This document shows, piece after piece, positions 50,439 to 60,001 of a stretch of DNA of 64,000 bases; the first letter of the stretch is position 1; every line of letters begins with the position of its first letter. The notes under the pieces were generated by a model. That model did not search any database. It saw only the letters and a list, made by a program, of their open reading frames with translations, and had not been told where the DNA came from. The position numbers were made by a program, and so were the translations under genes. This DNA is from Nereida sp024640765 (lineage in GTDB: Bacteria > Pseudomonadota > Alphaproteobacteria > Rhodobacterales > Rhodobacteraceae): positions 1-64,000 of the forward strand of contig JAHEEK010000001.1 of assembly GCA_024640765.1 (NCBI GenBank). The letters are read 5' to 3'.

Positions 50439-51077
50439 CTACGGAGCCCACGTCAAAAAGTTACCGATCATGCGCAGACCCGCGCTTTGTGATTTCTCGG
50501 GATGAAATTGCACGCCAATACGGTTTTGCGTGCCCACAACTGCTGTTACATCGCCCCGGTATTCTACATGGGCCAGACGTTCGCCCATGCTGTGCATTTC
50601 CATCTGATAGCTGTGCACAAAATAGGCATGGTCGCCGTTTGTGACACCATCCAAAACGGGGTGGGGGGCATCGATGATTAACTCGTTCCACCCCATGTGC
50701 GGGATCTTAAGGTTAGAATCTGTTGGAGCGATGCGTTTCACATCGCCGTTGATCCAACCAAAGCCGTCAACTTCTTCGTACTCAAAACCACGGTTCGCCA
50801 TCAGCTGCATGCCGACGCAAATCCCCATAAACGGGCGACCTTTTTGCGTGACAGCCTCGTTGAGCGCCTCAAACAAATCAGAGCGTTCAAAAAGCTGGCT
50901 GCGACAGGCGGGAAAAGCGCCGTCCCCAGGAAGGACAATGCGGTCTGCACTGGCCACATCTTCCGCGCGGTCACTGACGATTACCTCGCCTGCGTCACGT
51001 TCCAGCGCCATGCGCTGAAACGCTTTTTCTGCTGAATGAAGATTGCCGCTGTCGTAGTCGATCAGGACAGTGCGCAT
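50439..51077 (-). CDS. hisH: Imidazole glycerol phosphate synthase subunit HisH
   Basis: HisH is the glutaminase subunit feeding ammonia to HisF. The class I amidotransferase triad is visible: the nucleophile in PFMGICVGMQLMANRG (Cys), and HPEKSQ near the C-terminus (His and Glu). IVLPGDGAFPACRSQL is the usual oxyanion-hole region. The length is 212 residues. It follows hisB without a gap (50439-51077 and 51078-51668). Confidence 0.96.
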   Translation of the reverse strand: MRTVLIDYDSGNLHSAEKAFQRMALERDAGEVIVSDRAEDVASADRIVLPGDGAFPACRSQLFERSDLFEALNEAVTQKGRPFMGICVGMQLMANRGFEYEEVDGFGWINGDVKRIAPTDSNLKIPHMGWNELIIDAPHPVLDGVTNGDHAYFVHSYQMEMHSMGERLAHVEYRGDVTAVVGTQNRIGVQFHPEKSQSAGLRMIGNFLTWAP

Positions 51078-51668
51078 TTAGAGAATACCCTTGGTTGAAG
51101 GGATTGCATCCGCTTTGCGGGGGTCTTGTTCTATGGCGCTGCGCAGGGCGCGGGCCACAGCTTTGAAAGCGGCCTCGGCAATGTGGTGGCTGTTGAAGCC
51201 GTGCACTTGATCGATGTGCAACGTGATGCCGCCATGGGTCGAAAGCGCTTGGAAAAACTCGCGCACCAATTCGGTGTCAAACGTGCCAATTTTCTGCGTG
51301 GGCATATCGAGATTGCAAATCAAGAAGGGGCGGCCAGACAGATCAAGCGCGCAGCGTACTTGCGCATCATCCATGGCAAGTGCGCATTCACCGTAACGGT
51401 TGATGCCACGCTTGTCGCCCAACGCTTCATTCAGGGATTGTCCAATTGCGATCCCCACGTCTTCAACTGTGTGGTGGTCATCAATATGCAAATCACCAGA
51501 ACAGCGTACAGTCATGTCCATCAAGGCGTGACGCGCAAGCTGATCCAGCATGTGGTCAAAAAAGCCAACGCCAGTTTGGTTGTCATAGGTGCCAGTGCCG
51601 TCGAGGGTCAGTTCAACAGAAATCTCCGTTTCTGCTGTTTTACGGGCAACTTTACTTGTGCGCATCAT
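51078..51668 (-). CDS. hisB: Imidazoleglycerol-phosphate dehydratase
   Basis: This is the monofunctional IGPD form, which removes water from imidazole glycerol phosphate. Manganese-binding repeats are present: GVGFFDHMLDQLARHALMD with DLHIDDHHTVEDVGI, and the second pair HGGITLHIDQVHGFNSHHIA with EAAFKAVARALR. The length is 196 residues. It is first of the hisB-hisH pair. Confidence 0.97.
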   Translation of the reverse strand: MMRTSKVARKTAETEISVELTLDGTGTYDNQTGVGFFDHMLDQLARHALMDMTVRCSGDLHIDDHHTVEDVGIAIGQSLNEALGDKRGINRYGECALAMDDAQVRCALDLSGRPFLICNLDMPTQKIGTFDTELVREFFQALSTHGGITLHIDQVHGFNSHHIAEAAFKAVARALRSAIEQDPRKADAIPSTKGIL

Positions 51669-51804
51669 TTCATCTCCGCTGTGATGGTGTAACAGGCTCT
51701 AGGCGGTTTTGGCGCAGCGCGAAAGATCAGCGCTACTGATTTTTACGAGGTGCGGCTTTGGGGTTTCAGCGGGTGCAAGTTACGATCGACCAAAGACTGC
51801 CCAG

Positions 51805-51838
51805 TAAAAACACAAAAGGCCGCCGATTAAGGCGACCC
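51805..51838 (-). terminator. Terminator after tRNA-Gly
   Basis: In minus-strand sense, GGTCGCC-TTAATC-GGCGGCC is followed by TTTTGTGTTTTT, about 35 bases beyond the tRNA 3' end. Confidence 0.8.
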
Positions 51839-51872
51839 TTGTTCGTGTCTGGCTTGGGTAAAACCGGCTAAC

Positions 51873-51947
51873 TGGAGCGGGCGAGGCGATTCGAACGCCC
51901 GACCCTAACCTTGGCAAGGTTATGCTCTACCCCTGAGCTACGCCCGC
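51873..51947 (-). tRNA. tRNA-Gly (GCC)
   Basis: In minus-strand sense, acceptor GCGGGCG pairs with CGCCCGC, the D arm is AGCTCAGGGGTAGAGC, the anticodon arm AACCT-TGCCAAG-GTT contains GCC, and the T arm is GGGCG TTCGAAT CGCCT. The discriminator is T and CCA is encoded. Confidence 0.97.
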
Positions 51948-52065
51948 ATCCGTTAATGCGCATGACTTAGGATTTTCACGGGGTGGCTGCAAGGCGAAAA
52001 TTACGAAATATGATATTTTTTTGTAAATGCTTTTGCGAAGGGTGTTGTCTGCAGTCATCGCACAG

Positions 52066-52102
52066 CAAAAAGCCCCGCAAAACAAAGGTTTGCGGGGCTT
52101 TG
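52066..52102. terminator. Terminator of pyc (near-symmetric)
   Basis: GCCCCGCAAA and TTTGCGGGGC flank ACAAAGG, with TTTTTGC downstream in minus-strand sense, 34 bases after the pyc stop. Confidence 0.9.
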
Positions 52103-52131
52103 GCGTTGGGTCGATAAGTTGGGTTGGCGGG

Positions 52132-55100
52132 TTATTCGAACTCAACCAGAAGGTCTTTGGCGTCAATCTGACCCCCAGCCGTGACGTGAACGGCCTTGAT
52201 GACCGCGTCGCGCTCGGTGTGGATGCCTGTTTCCATCTTCATTGCTTCGATTGTCAGAAGCAAATCGCCCTCACTGACTTTTTGACCAACAGTGACGCCG
52301 ACGCTTGCGACAACTCCGGGCATGGGGGCGCCGATGTGGTCCGCGTTGCCCAAGTCTGCTTTGGGGCGGGCGGCGGTGGTTGCTTTGATGGCGCGGTTTG
52401 GCACGCGAATGTTGCGCGGCTGGCCGTTTAGCTCAAAGAATACTTTTACTTCACCATCTTCATTGGTGTCGCCGATTGCCTGCAGGCGGATCTCCAGCGT
52501 TTTGCCTGGGTCAATCTCGGCTGCGATTTCATCGCCTACGTCCATTCCGTAGAAAAAGACCGGCGTCGGCAGGGCGCGAACTGGACCGTACATATCGTGG
52601 CGTGTCGCGTAATCTGTGTAGACTTTTGGATACATCAGATACCCGGCAAGGTCTTCGTCATCGATGCTGCTGCCACCACAGGCCGTGCTTGCTGCCGCGC
52701 GTTCTGCTTCAAGATCGGCAGGCGCGAGGTGTTTCCCGGGGCGTTCAAGGTTCGGGCTGTCGCCTTTCAATGCCTTGGAAACGATCAGATCGGGGAAGCC
52801 GCCTTTGGGTTGCCCCAAGTTGCCCTTCATCATGTCGATCACACTGTCTGGGAATGAGACATCCTTTTTGGGGTTTTCCACATCCGCGCGGCTAAGCCCT
52901 TGGGCGACCATCATCAGTGCCATGTCGCCGACCACCTTAGACGACGGTGTGACTTTAACGATGTCGCCGAACATCTGGTTCACGTCTGCATACATTTGCG
53001 CCACTTCGTGCCAGCGTTCTTCCAGGCCCAAGCTGCGGGCTTGTGCCTTGAGGTTCGTGAACTGACCGCCGGGCATTTCGTGCAGATATACTTCTGATGC
53101 CGGTGCTTGGAGGCCGCTTTCAAATGCTGCGTATTGTCCGCGCACGGCCTCAAAATAATCGCTGATCTGACGGATCGCTTTGATATCAAGGCCAGTGTCG
53201 CGATCTGTGTTGCGCAACGCTTCAACGACTGATCCCAATGTTGCTTGGGATGTGTTGCCTGAAAAGCTGTCCATTGCACAATCAACGGCGTCTACACCCG
53301 CTTCGGCGGCTGCAATAATTGTCGCAGTTGCCATGCCTGCAGTGTCATGGGTGTGGAAGTGTATCGGAAGGCCGACTTCTTCTTTGAGCGCTTTGATCAA
53401 GATGCGCGCTGATGCGGGCTTCATAAGCCCTGCCATATCTTTCAGACCCAGCACATGCGCACCTGCGGCCTTCAACTCTTGGCCCATATCAACGTAATAT
53501 TTTAGATCGTATTTGCTGCGCTCGGGGTTCAGCAGATCGCCAGTGTAGCAAATAGTGCCTTCGCACACTTTGCCCGCATCAATCACCGCGTCCATCGCAA
53601 CACGCATGTTTTCGACCCAGTTTAGGCTGTCAAAGACGCGGAATACATCAACACCAGAGGCAGCGGCGCGTTTGACAAAGAACTCAACCACGTTGTCGGG
53701 GTAGTTCGTGTAGCCGACACCGTTTGAGGCGCGCAGCAACATTTGTGTCATGACATTTGGAAGCTGTGCGCGGATGTCGCGCAAACGCTGCCATGGGCAT
53801 TCCTGCAAAAAACGATAGGCCACGTCAAAAGTCGCGCCGCCCCAACATTCAACCGAGAAAAGCCCCGATAGGTTTTGCGCGTACGCTGGTGCCGCTTTGA
53901 TCATATCAATTGAGCGCATGCGTGTGGCCAGCAAGGACTGGTGCCCATCGCGCATTGTCGTATCGGTAATCAGCAAGTGCTTTTGTGCCGCCATCCAATC
54001 GGCCACGGCTTGCGGGCCTTGGGCATCCAGAATTGTGCGTGTGCCATCCGGCGTGTTCTTAGCAATGCGCACTGGTGGCTTTGGCGCGCGCGCTTCTGCT
54101 GCGGGCAGGGAGCGGTCAACAGTCTCGGGGTGTCCGTTTACGGTTATGTCCGCAATATAGGTAAGCAGTTTCGTCGCACGGTCACGGCGCTTTTTGAAAT
54201 CAAACAGCGCAGGCGTGTCATCGATAAACTTGGTGGTGTACTCATTGCTGAGGAACGTCGGGTGCTTGAGCAGGTTCTCGACAAAGGCAATGTTGGTTGA
54301 AACACCGCGGATACGGAACTCCCGCAGGGCACGGTCCATCCGCGCAATGGCGGCTTCTGGCGTCGGGGCCCAAGCGGTGACTTTTTCCAACAGGCTGTCG
54401 TAATACCGTGTGATGACCGCGCCAGAATAAGCTGTGCCGCCATCAAGCCGAATGCCCATGCCCGTAGCACCGCGGTACGCTGTGATCCGGCCATAGTCAG
54501 GAATAAAGTTGTTTTGCGGGTCTTCGGTCGTGACGCGGCATTGAATGGCGTGACCGTCAAGTTTTACATCATACTGGGTCGACACGCCTGTCGCCTCAAC
54601 AAGGGATTTACCCTCTGCGATTAGGATCTGCGCGCGCACAATGTCGATGCCTGTGACCTCTTCGGTGACAGTATGCTCAACTTGGACGCGTGGGTTCACC
54701 TCAATGAAGTAGAACTCGCCGCTGTCCATATCCATCAAGAACTCAACAGTGCCGGCACATTCATAATTGACGTGCTGACAGATCTTTTTGCCCAAGTTGC
54801 AGATTTGTTCGCGTTGGGTGCCACTTAGATATGGGGCAGGGGCGCGCTCAACGACTTTTTGGTTGCGGCGTTGGACAGAACAGTCGCGCTCGTAAAGATG
54901 ATACATCTCACCGTGGCTGTCGCCCAACACTTGTACTTCAACGTGGCGCGCGCGGGTGATCATCTTTTCAAGATAACCTTCGCCGTTGCCAAACGCGGCT
55001 TCAGCTTCACGGCGGCCTTCGAGGACTTTTTCCTCAAGTTCGTCTTCGCTAAAGATCGGGCGCATCCCGCGGCCGCCGCCACCCCATGACGCCTTAAGCA

Positions 55101-55575
55101 TCAGTGGATAGCCGACTTCAGCCGCTTGTTTTTTGATCTCTGCCATATCATCGCCCAGCACCTCGGTGGCGGGGATCACAGGAACATTGGCGTCAATGGC
55201 GACGCGGCGGGCGCTTGCCTTGTCACCCAAAGCGCGCATCGTGTCAGCCTTTGGGCCAATAAAAGTAATGCCGTTTGCAGCGCATGCATCCACGAACTCG
55301 GGGTTTTCCGACAACAACCCATAGCCCGGGTGGATCGCATCTGCGCCCGCCTCAAGAGCAACGCGGATCATTTCGTCAATGCTCAGATAGGCTGCAACGG
55401 GGCCAAGGCCCTCGCCGATACGGTATGCTTCATCCGCCTTAAAACGATGCAGTCCCAGCTTATCTTCTTCAGCAAATACCGCGACCGTCTGTTTGCCAAG
55501 CTCGTTTGCCGCGCGCATAATTCGGATCGCGATCTCCCCACGGTTGGCAATAAGAATTTTGTTGAAATCAGCCAT
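52132..55575 (-). CDS. pyc: Pyruvate carboxylase
   Basis: Pyc carboxylates pyruvate to oxaloacetate with biotin and ATP. The order is complete. Biotin carboxylase occupies about residues 1-460 (KILIANRGEIAIRIMRAANE; KASWGGGGRGMRPIFSEDEL). The carboxyltransferase barrel spans about 540-830 (DTTMRDGHQSLLATRMRSID; HFHTHDTAGMATATIIAAAE). The allosteric/tetramerisation region and a C-terminal biotinyl domain with EAMKMET follow. The length of 1147 residues is full and undamaged. It is divergent from the helicase gene with about 170 bases between. Confidence 0.97.
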   Translation of the reverse strand: MADFNKILIANRGEIAIRIMRAANELGKQTVAVFAEEDKLGLHRFKADEAYRIGEGLGPVAAYLSIDEMIRVALEAGADAIHPGYGLLSENPEFVDACAANGITFIGPKADTMRALGDKASARRVAIDANVPVIPATEVLGDDMAEIKKQAAEVGYPLMLKASWGGGGRGMRPIFSEDELEEKVLEGRREAEAAFGNGEGYLEKMITRARHVEVQVLGDSHGEMYHLYERDCSVQRRNQKVVERAPAPYLSGTQREQICNLGKKICQHVNYECAGTVEFLMDMDSGEFYFIEVNPRVQVEHTVTEEVTGIDIVRAQILIAEGKSLVEATGVSTQYDVKLDGHAIQCRVTTEDPQNNFIPDYGRITAYRGATGMGIRLDGGTAYSGAVITRYYDSLLEKVTAWAPTPEAAIARMDRALREFRIRGVSTNIAFVENLLKHPTFLSNEYTTKFIDDTPALFDFKKRRDRATKLLTYIADITVNGHPETVDRSLPAAEARAPKPPVRIAKNTPDGTRTILDAQGPQAVADWMAAQKHLLITDTTMRDGHQSLLATRMRSIDMIKAAPAYAQNLSGLFSVECWGGATFDVAYRFLQECPWQRLRDIRAQLPNVMTQMLLRASNGVGYTNYPDNVVEFFVKRAAASGVDVFRVFDSLNWVENMRVAMDAVIDAGKVCEGTICYTGDLLNPERSKYDLKYYVDMGQELKAAGAHVLGLKDMAGLMKPASARILIKALKEEVGLPIHFHTHDTAGMATATIIAAAEAGVDAVDCAMDSFSGNTSQATLGSVVEALRNTDRDTGLDIKAIRQISDYFEAVRGQYAAFESGLQAPASEVYLHEMPGGQFTNLKAQARSLGLEERWHEVAQMYADVNQMFGDIVKVTPSSKVVGDMALMMVAQGLSRADVENPKKDVSFPDSVIDMMKGNLGQPKGGFPDLIVSKALKGDSPNLERPGKHLAPADLEAERAAASTACGGSSIDDEDLAGYLMYPKVYTDYATRHDMYGPVRALPTPVFFYGMDVGDEIAAEIDPGKTLEIRLQAIGDTNEDGEVKVFFELNGQPRNIRVPNRAIKATTAARPKADLGNADHIGAPMPGVVASVGVTVGQKVSEGDLLLTIEAMKMETGIHTERDAVIKAVHVTAGGQIDAKDLLVEFE

Positions 55576-55748
55576 GGGATCGTCCTTGTGTAGTCATGTT
55601 GCAGTGCAGCAATTTGAGTATCTTCTATGACGTTTTTGTAAATCCGTAAACATCGTAGAATTGGGTATGTGTCTGCGCAGCGCCTGCGCGGCGAACAATG
55701 AGCGAACATGGGTTTTCACCGCAGGGCAACCGCGCTACATAATTACAC

Positions 55749-58109
55749 ATGAGCGATTTTTCTGAAGATGACGCCTTCGAGGCGGCAAGCATCCCGCTAA
55801 GTCAACTTGCCATGCAGGCGCGCCCTGCGCCCTATTTGGACAGCTTGAACCCCGCGCAACGTCAGGCCGTAGAGACCCTTGATGGGCCCGTTTTGATGTT
55901 GGCGGGTGCCGGTACCGGTAAAACCAAGGCGCTGACCTGTCGGGTCGCACATCTTTTGACGACTGGTCGTGCTCGCCCGAACGAGGTGTTGGCGGTGACG
56001 TTCACCAACAAAGCCGCGCGCGAGATGAAGGACCGTGTTGGCGCACTGATGGGCGCAACGGTTGAGGGAATGCCGTGGCTTGGCACGTTCCACGCGATTT
56101 GTGTGAAGTTGTTGCGCAGACATGCAGAGCTTGCTGGACTGAAGTCCAACTTCACCATTCTGGACCGCGACGATCAGAACCGCCTGCTAAAGCAACTGAT
56201 TGTGGCGGATGGCTTGGATGAAAAACGCTGGCCTGCGCGGGCGCTTGGGACGGTGATTGACGGTTGGAAAAACCGTGCACTAACACCTGAGAACGTGCCT
56301 GTTGCCGATAGCAGTGCCTTTGATGGGCGTGGTGTTGAGATTTACGCGCAATACCAAGCGCGTCTGAAAACGCTTAACGTCTGTGATTTTGGCGATCTGT
56401 TGTTGCACGTCGTAAGCATTTTCCAAAACCACTCAGATGTGCTCGCACAGTATCAAAGGTGGTTCAAATACATCCTTGTGGACGAATACCAAGATACGAA
56501 TGTGGCGCAATATATGTGGCTTCGGTTGTTAGCGGCGGGGCACAAAAACATCTGCTGTGTGGGCGACGATGATCAGTCTATCTACGGCTGGCGGGGCGCA
56601 GAAGTTGGCAATATTTTGCGCTTCGAAAATGACTTTGAGAACGCGCATGTGGTCAAGCTTGAGCAAAACTATCGCTCGACCCATCATATTCTAGGGGCAG
56701 CATCTGGTGTCATCGCGGGCAATAAAGGACGTCTTGGAAAGACCCTTTGGACCGAACGCGACGAGGGTAACAAAGTACGCCTTATTGGTCATTGGGACGG
56801 CGATGAAGAAGCCCGTTGGATTGGTGAAGAAGTTGAGGCCATGCAGCGCGGCACGCGCGGGCAAGCCCCGATCAGCCTTGATGATATGGCGATCCTTGTG
56901 CGCGCGTCGCATCAAATGCGGGGCTTTGAAGACCGCTTTTTGACCATCGGGCTGCCGTACCGCGTGATTGGGGGGCCGCGTTTCTACGAGCGGATGGAGA
57001 TCCGCGATGCGATGGCGTACTTCCGCCTTGCGATTAGCCCCATGGACGATCTGGCATTTGAGCGGATTATCAATACGCCCAAGCGCGGCCTTGGCGACAA
57101 AGCCCAACAAAAAATCCAAGTGGCGGCACGTAGTAATGGTGTGTCGCTTATTGAAGGCGCGCGTTTACTGGTCGCGGCCAAAGGGATCACGGGCAAAGGG
57201 TTTAAGGAACTTGAAAAGTTCGTAGCGGGATTTGACCGCTGGCACAGTTGGATATCCGAGGCGCGCCGCAGCCACATCGAAGTGGCAGAGCTTATCTTAG
57301 AAGAGTCTGGCTACATCGAGATGTGGCAAAACGACAAAACACCCGAGGGGCCGGGGCGGCTTGAAAACCTTAAGGAACTTGTGAAGGCGCTGGAAGGCTT
57401 TGAGAACCTGCAAGGGTTTCTTGAGCACGTCAGCTTGATCATGGACAACGAAAGCGAACAAGACGGCGAGAAAGTCAGCATCATGACTTTGCACGGCGCC
57501 AAGGGTTTGGAGTTCCCAGCGGTCTTCTTGCCTGGTTGGGAGGACGGCCTGTTTCCATCACAGCGGTCCATGGATGAAAGCGGTGTGAAGGGTCTCGAGG
57601 AAGAGCGGCGCTTGGCCTATGTAGGCATCACGCGAGCAGAGGCGATTTGCACGATCTCATTTGCTGCTAACCGCAGGCTTTACGGTCAATGGCAATCGGC
57701 GATGCCCTCGCGCTTCATTGACGAGCTACCCGAAGAACACGTTGATGTGCTGACACCGCCCGGTCTTTATGGTGGTGGTTTTGGTGCCGCAGCCGCACCG
57801 CAATCAACACTGCATGAAGAAGCGGCCTCGGCCAATGTCTACAACTCACCGGGATGGCGGCGGCTTCAATCACGCGCAGCGCAGCGCGGCATGACCCAAC
57901 CTGCAGAGGCGAAAAACATCACAATCGATGCAACAGCGGTCAGCGCGCATACTGCTGGTGATCGTGTATTCCACACCAAATTTGGCTACGGCACAGTGAT
58001 GGGCATTGAAGGCGACAAGCTGGATATCGAGTTCGATAAGGCGGGTGCTAAGAAAGTTGTTGCGCGCTTCATTGTGGCGGCTGACCAAGCGGGTGACGTG
58101 CCTTTTTGA
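55749..58109 (+). CDS. uvrD: UvrD/PcrA-type DNA helicase
   Basis: This superfamily 1A 3'-5' helicase works in excision and mismatch repair. The Q motif and Walker A are seen (LNPAQRQAVETLDGPVLMLA; GAGTGKTKALTCRV). Motif II is ILVDEYQDTN, motif III DDDQSIYGWRGAEVGNIL, motif IV KLEQNYRSTHHIL, motif V SIMTLHGAKGLEFPAVF and motif VI EERRLAYVGITRAE. The C-terminus ends in a Tudor-like domain (GDRVFHTKFGYGTVMGIEGD), typical of PcrA/UvrD. The length is 786 residues. Confidence 0.95.
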   Translation: MSDFSEDDAFEAASIPLSQLAMQARPAPYLDSLNPAQRQAVETLDGPVLMLAGAGTGKTKALTCRVAHLLTTGRARPNEVLAVTFTNKAAREMKDRVGALMGATVEGMPWLGTFHAICVKLLRRHAELAGLKSNFTILDRDDQNRLLKQLIVADGLDEKRWPARALGTVIDGWKNRALTPENVPVADSSAFDGRGVEIYAQYQARLKTLNVCDFGDLLLHVVSIFQNHSDVLAQYQRWFKYILVDEYQDTNVAQYMWLRLLAAGHKNICCVGDDDQSIYGWRGAEVGNILRFENDFENAHVVKLEQNYRSTHHILGAASGVIAGNKGRLGKTLWTERDEGNKVRLIGHWDGDEEARWIGEEVEAMQRGTRGQAPISLDDMAILVRASHQMRGFEDRFLTIGLPYRVIGGPRFYERMEIRDAMAYFRLAISPMDDLAFERIINTPKRGLGDKAQQKIQVAARSNGVSLIEGARLLVAAKGITGKGFKELEKFVAGFDRWHSWISEARRSHIEVAELILEESGYIEMWQNDKTPEGPGRLENLKELVKALEGFENLQGFLEHVSLIMDNESEQDGEKVSIMTLHGAKGLEFPAVFLPGWEDGLFPSQRSMDESGVKGLEEERRLAYVGITRAEAICTISFAANRRLYGQWQSAMPSRFIDELPEEHVDVLTPPGLYGGGFGAAAAPQSTLHEEAASANVYNSPGWRRLQSRAAQRGMTQPAEAKNITIDATAVSAHTAGDRVFHTKFGYGTVMGIEGDKLDIEFDKAGAKKVVARFIVAADQAGDVPF

Positions 58110-58123
58110 GTGGGTATTGTGGG

Positions 58124-58720
58124 CTAAACCGGTACACCTACACGCAAAATAGGCAAGATTGAGGCGATCAGCATAAGTCCCATGGTGATGTTGAATGCCC
58201 GCAATCTGCGTGGTGCATTCAGCCAGCGTTTCGTTTTCGAGCCAAGCGCGGCCCAGACGGTGACGCATGGCGTGTTGATCAGCGGAATGACGATGATCAC
58301 TGTGAGGAACCCAAGCCAGCCAGCTTCTGGTGGGGCGAAAAGTGTCAGCGCGTTGAGATGCATCGCCCATGCTTTGGGGTTTACCCATTGAAAGGCAGCA
58401 GCCTGCCATAACGTCATCGGTGTAGCGGTGCTTGCCACGCCGCTTGGGGGTGCAGCAGTTGCGATTTTATATGCCAAATACGTCATATAAATTGTGGAGC
58501 AGATTTTGAGCACCGTATGCGCCGCAGGCATCACCGTGAAGATTTGTGCCAGCCCAAGACCCAAACCGCCAATCATAATGACATGACCCAGACTGATACC
58601 AAAGATGTGCCTTATGCTCCGGCGAAGGCCAAAATTGGCCCCCGATGCAAAGAGCATCAGGTTGTTTGGGCCGGGCGTGATTGTGCTGGCGACAGCATAG
58701 GTGATCAAAAGCCAAAGCAT
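58124..58720 (-). CDS. LysE family translocator (copy 1)
   Basis: 198 residues with about six hydrophobic helices. The RhtB/LysE signature is at the N-terminus: STITPGPNNLMLFASGANFG and GISLGHVIMIGGLGLGLA. The helix-four motif QWVNPKAWAMHLNALTLF is also typical. The family exports amino acids or related metabolites. It is the distal member of a tandem pair, nine bases after copy 2, and resembles it closely enough to suggest duplication. Confidence 0.88.
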   Translation of the reverse strand: MLWLLITYAVASTITPGPNNLMLFASGANFGLRRSIRHIFGISLGHVIMIGGLGLGLAQIFTVMPAAHTVLKICSTIYMTYLAYKIATAAPPSGVASTATPMTLWQAAAFQWVNPKAWAMHLNALTLFAPPEAGWLGFLTVIIVIPLINTPCVTVWAALGSKTKRWLNAPRRLRAFNITMGLMLIASILPILRVGVPV

Positions 58721-58729
58721 CGCTTAAAC

Positions 58730-59344
58730 CTAGAGGGTGAAATCAGCTGTGAGCATCGGATAGAGCGTGGCGATCAAAATGCCTGCCATAGCGTAATTGA
58801 AAATCCGCAGGCGCTGCGGTGTGCTTAGCAGGGATTTGATTTGCACACCCATATACCCCCAAATGGATACGGCAGGAAAGTTTGCGGCCATGAACAGTAA
58901 AGCAATTGCGATGGGTCCCCAGATGCCAAGTTCGGGCTGGGCGTATTGCGATTGCGCTGTAATGGCCATGAACAGCGCCTTGGGATTGACCCATTGAAAG
59001 GCCGCCGCTAGTAGGAATGTAAAAGGTTTGCTGTCAGGTTTCGCATCCGCCGGTGGGGCGGCATTTGCGATTTTGTAAGCTAGGTACAAAAGATACGCGG
59101 CGCTGAGAACTTTCATCACAATGAAGCTTGCAGGATATGCGTTGAACAACTGCAAAAGCCCAAGCCCGATCAGTGCCACTTGAAACAAGTGCCCAATCGA
59201 AATGCCCAACATATGCGGAAGCGTTCGCCGAAAACCAAAGTTTGCACCAGACGCCAACAGCATCACGTTGTTGGGGCCGGGGGTGGCGGAGCTGACGAAG
59301 GCGAAGGCCAGGAAAGGCAGAATGAAACTATACATTCGCGGCAC
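58730..59344 (-). CDS. LysE family translocator (copy 2)
   Basis: 204 residues with the same layout: SSATPGPNNVMLLASGANFG, GISIGHLFQVALIGLGLLQL and QWVNPKALFMAITAQSQY. Shared residues with copy 1 run through the whole protein. It is upstream of copy 1 on one transcript. The substrate is unknown; homologues export threonine, homoserine or lysine. Confidence 0.88.
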   Translation of the reverse strand: MPRMYSFILPFLAFAFVSSATPGPNNVMLLASGANFGFRRTLPHMLGISIGHLFQVALIGLGLLQLFNAYPASFIVMKVLSAAYLLYLAYKIANAAPPADAKPDSKPFTFLLAAAFQWVNPKALFMAITAQSQYAQPELGIWGPIAIALLFMAANFPAVSIWGYMGVQIKSLLSTPQRLRIFNYAMAGILIATLYPMLTADFTL

Positions 59345-59399
59345 ATTAGCGACGGCGCGTCAGAAGGAAATGACAAAACCACAGACGGAAAAAACAATC

Positions 59400-59450
59400 A
59401 GGCAAAAAAAATAGCGGCGATACCAGGGAGGATGGTATCGCCGCCTTTTA
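59400..59450. terminator. Strong symmetric hairpin between DUF1127 and LysE genes
   Basis: GCGGCGATACCA and TGGTATCGCCGC form a 12-bp perfect stem around GGGAGGA. In minus-strand sense it is followed by TATTTTTTTT, which suits termination of the DUF1127 gene. Confidence 0.9.
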
Positions 59451-59500
59451 ACAGAACAACCCCGGGAGGAGGAAAGTGCGTCCTGATCTCGTATCAGCGC

Positions 59501-59719
59501 TTAGGCGCCGTATGCAGCCTCAAGGGCGATGCGCTTGATGTCGCAACGGAAAATTCCGAGGTCTGCCAGCTCGCGGTTTGAAAGTACCGCAAGCTCGTTG
59601 AAGGTTGCTTTGTAGATGCGGCGCTGAGCGATCGCTGTTTTTACGTCGTCGAATTTTGCGCGCAGGACGTCTGCGAAAGTTGGGCGGAAGATCGATGGTG
59701 TGCTAACTGTAAAAGCCAT
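59501..59719 (-). CDS. DUF1127 small protein
   Basis: 72 residues (MAFTVSTPSIFRPTFADVLR at the start). The C-terminal DUF1127 segment reads ATFNELAVLSNRELADLGIF followed by RCDIKRIALEA. Short DUF1127 proteins bind RNA and affect phosphate or polyamine metabolism and sRNA turnover in other alphaproteobacteria. ATG 59719 is the family-like start. It is transcribed alone, followed by a strong terminator. Confidence 0.87.
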   Translation of the reverse strand: MAFTVSTPSIFRPTFADVLRAKFDDVKTAIAQRRIYKATFNELAVLSNRELADLGIFRCDIKRIALEAAYGA

Positions 59720-60001
59720 TGCTTTTGTCCCTGTAAGTTTTGCCGGCGTCTTATCCGCCGAGCCATGCTTCGAATGTCTTGTACCCTGGATACGGGCCAT
59801 GTTGCGTCCGCACAACGCACAATGCTGCATTGCAGCTATGCGTCTTTTGCAACGTTTCGCCGAAGTTCTTTTGCCGCGTACCGTTAGCGCTAGCTGAAAA
59901 TCGGCTGTAATGGGGCGGTGGATGTGGCTTGTGATCTTTGCAGAACGGGTTATTTGCCGAAGGGATTGCGCAATGAGCCGATGCCAAAGGAAGGTCCACT
60001 G

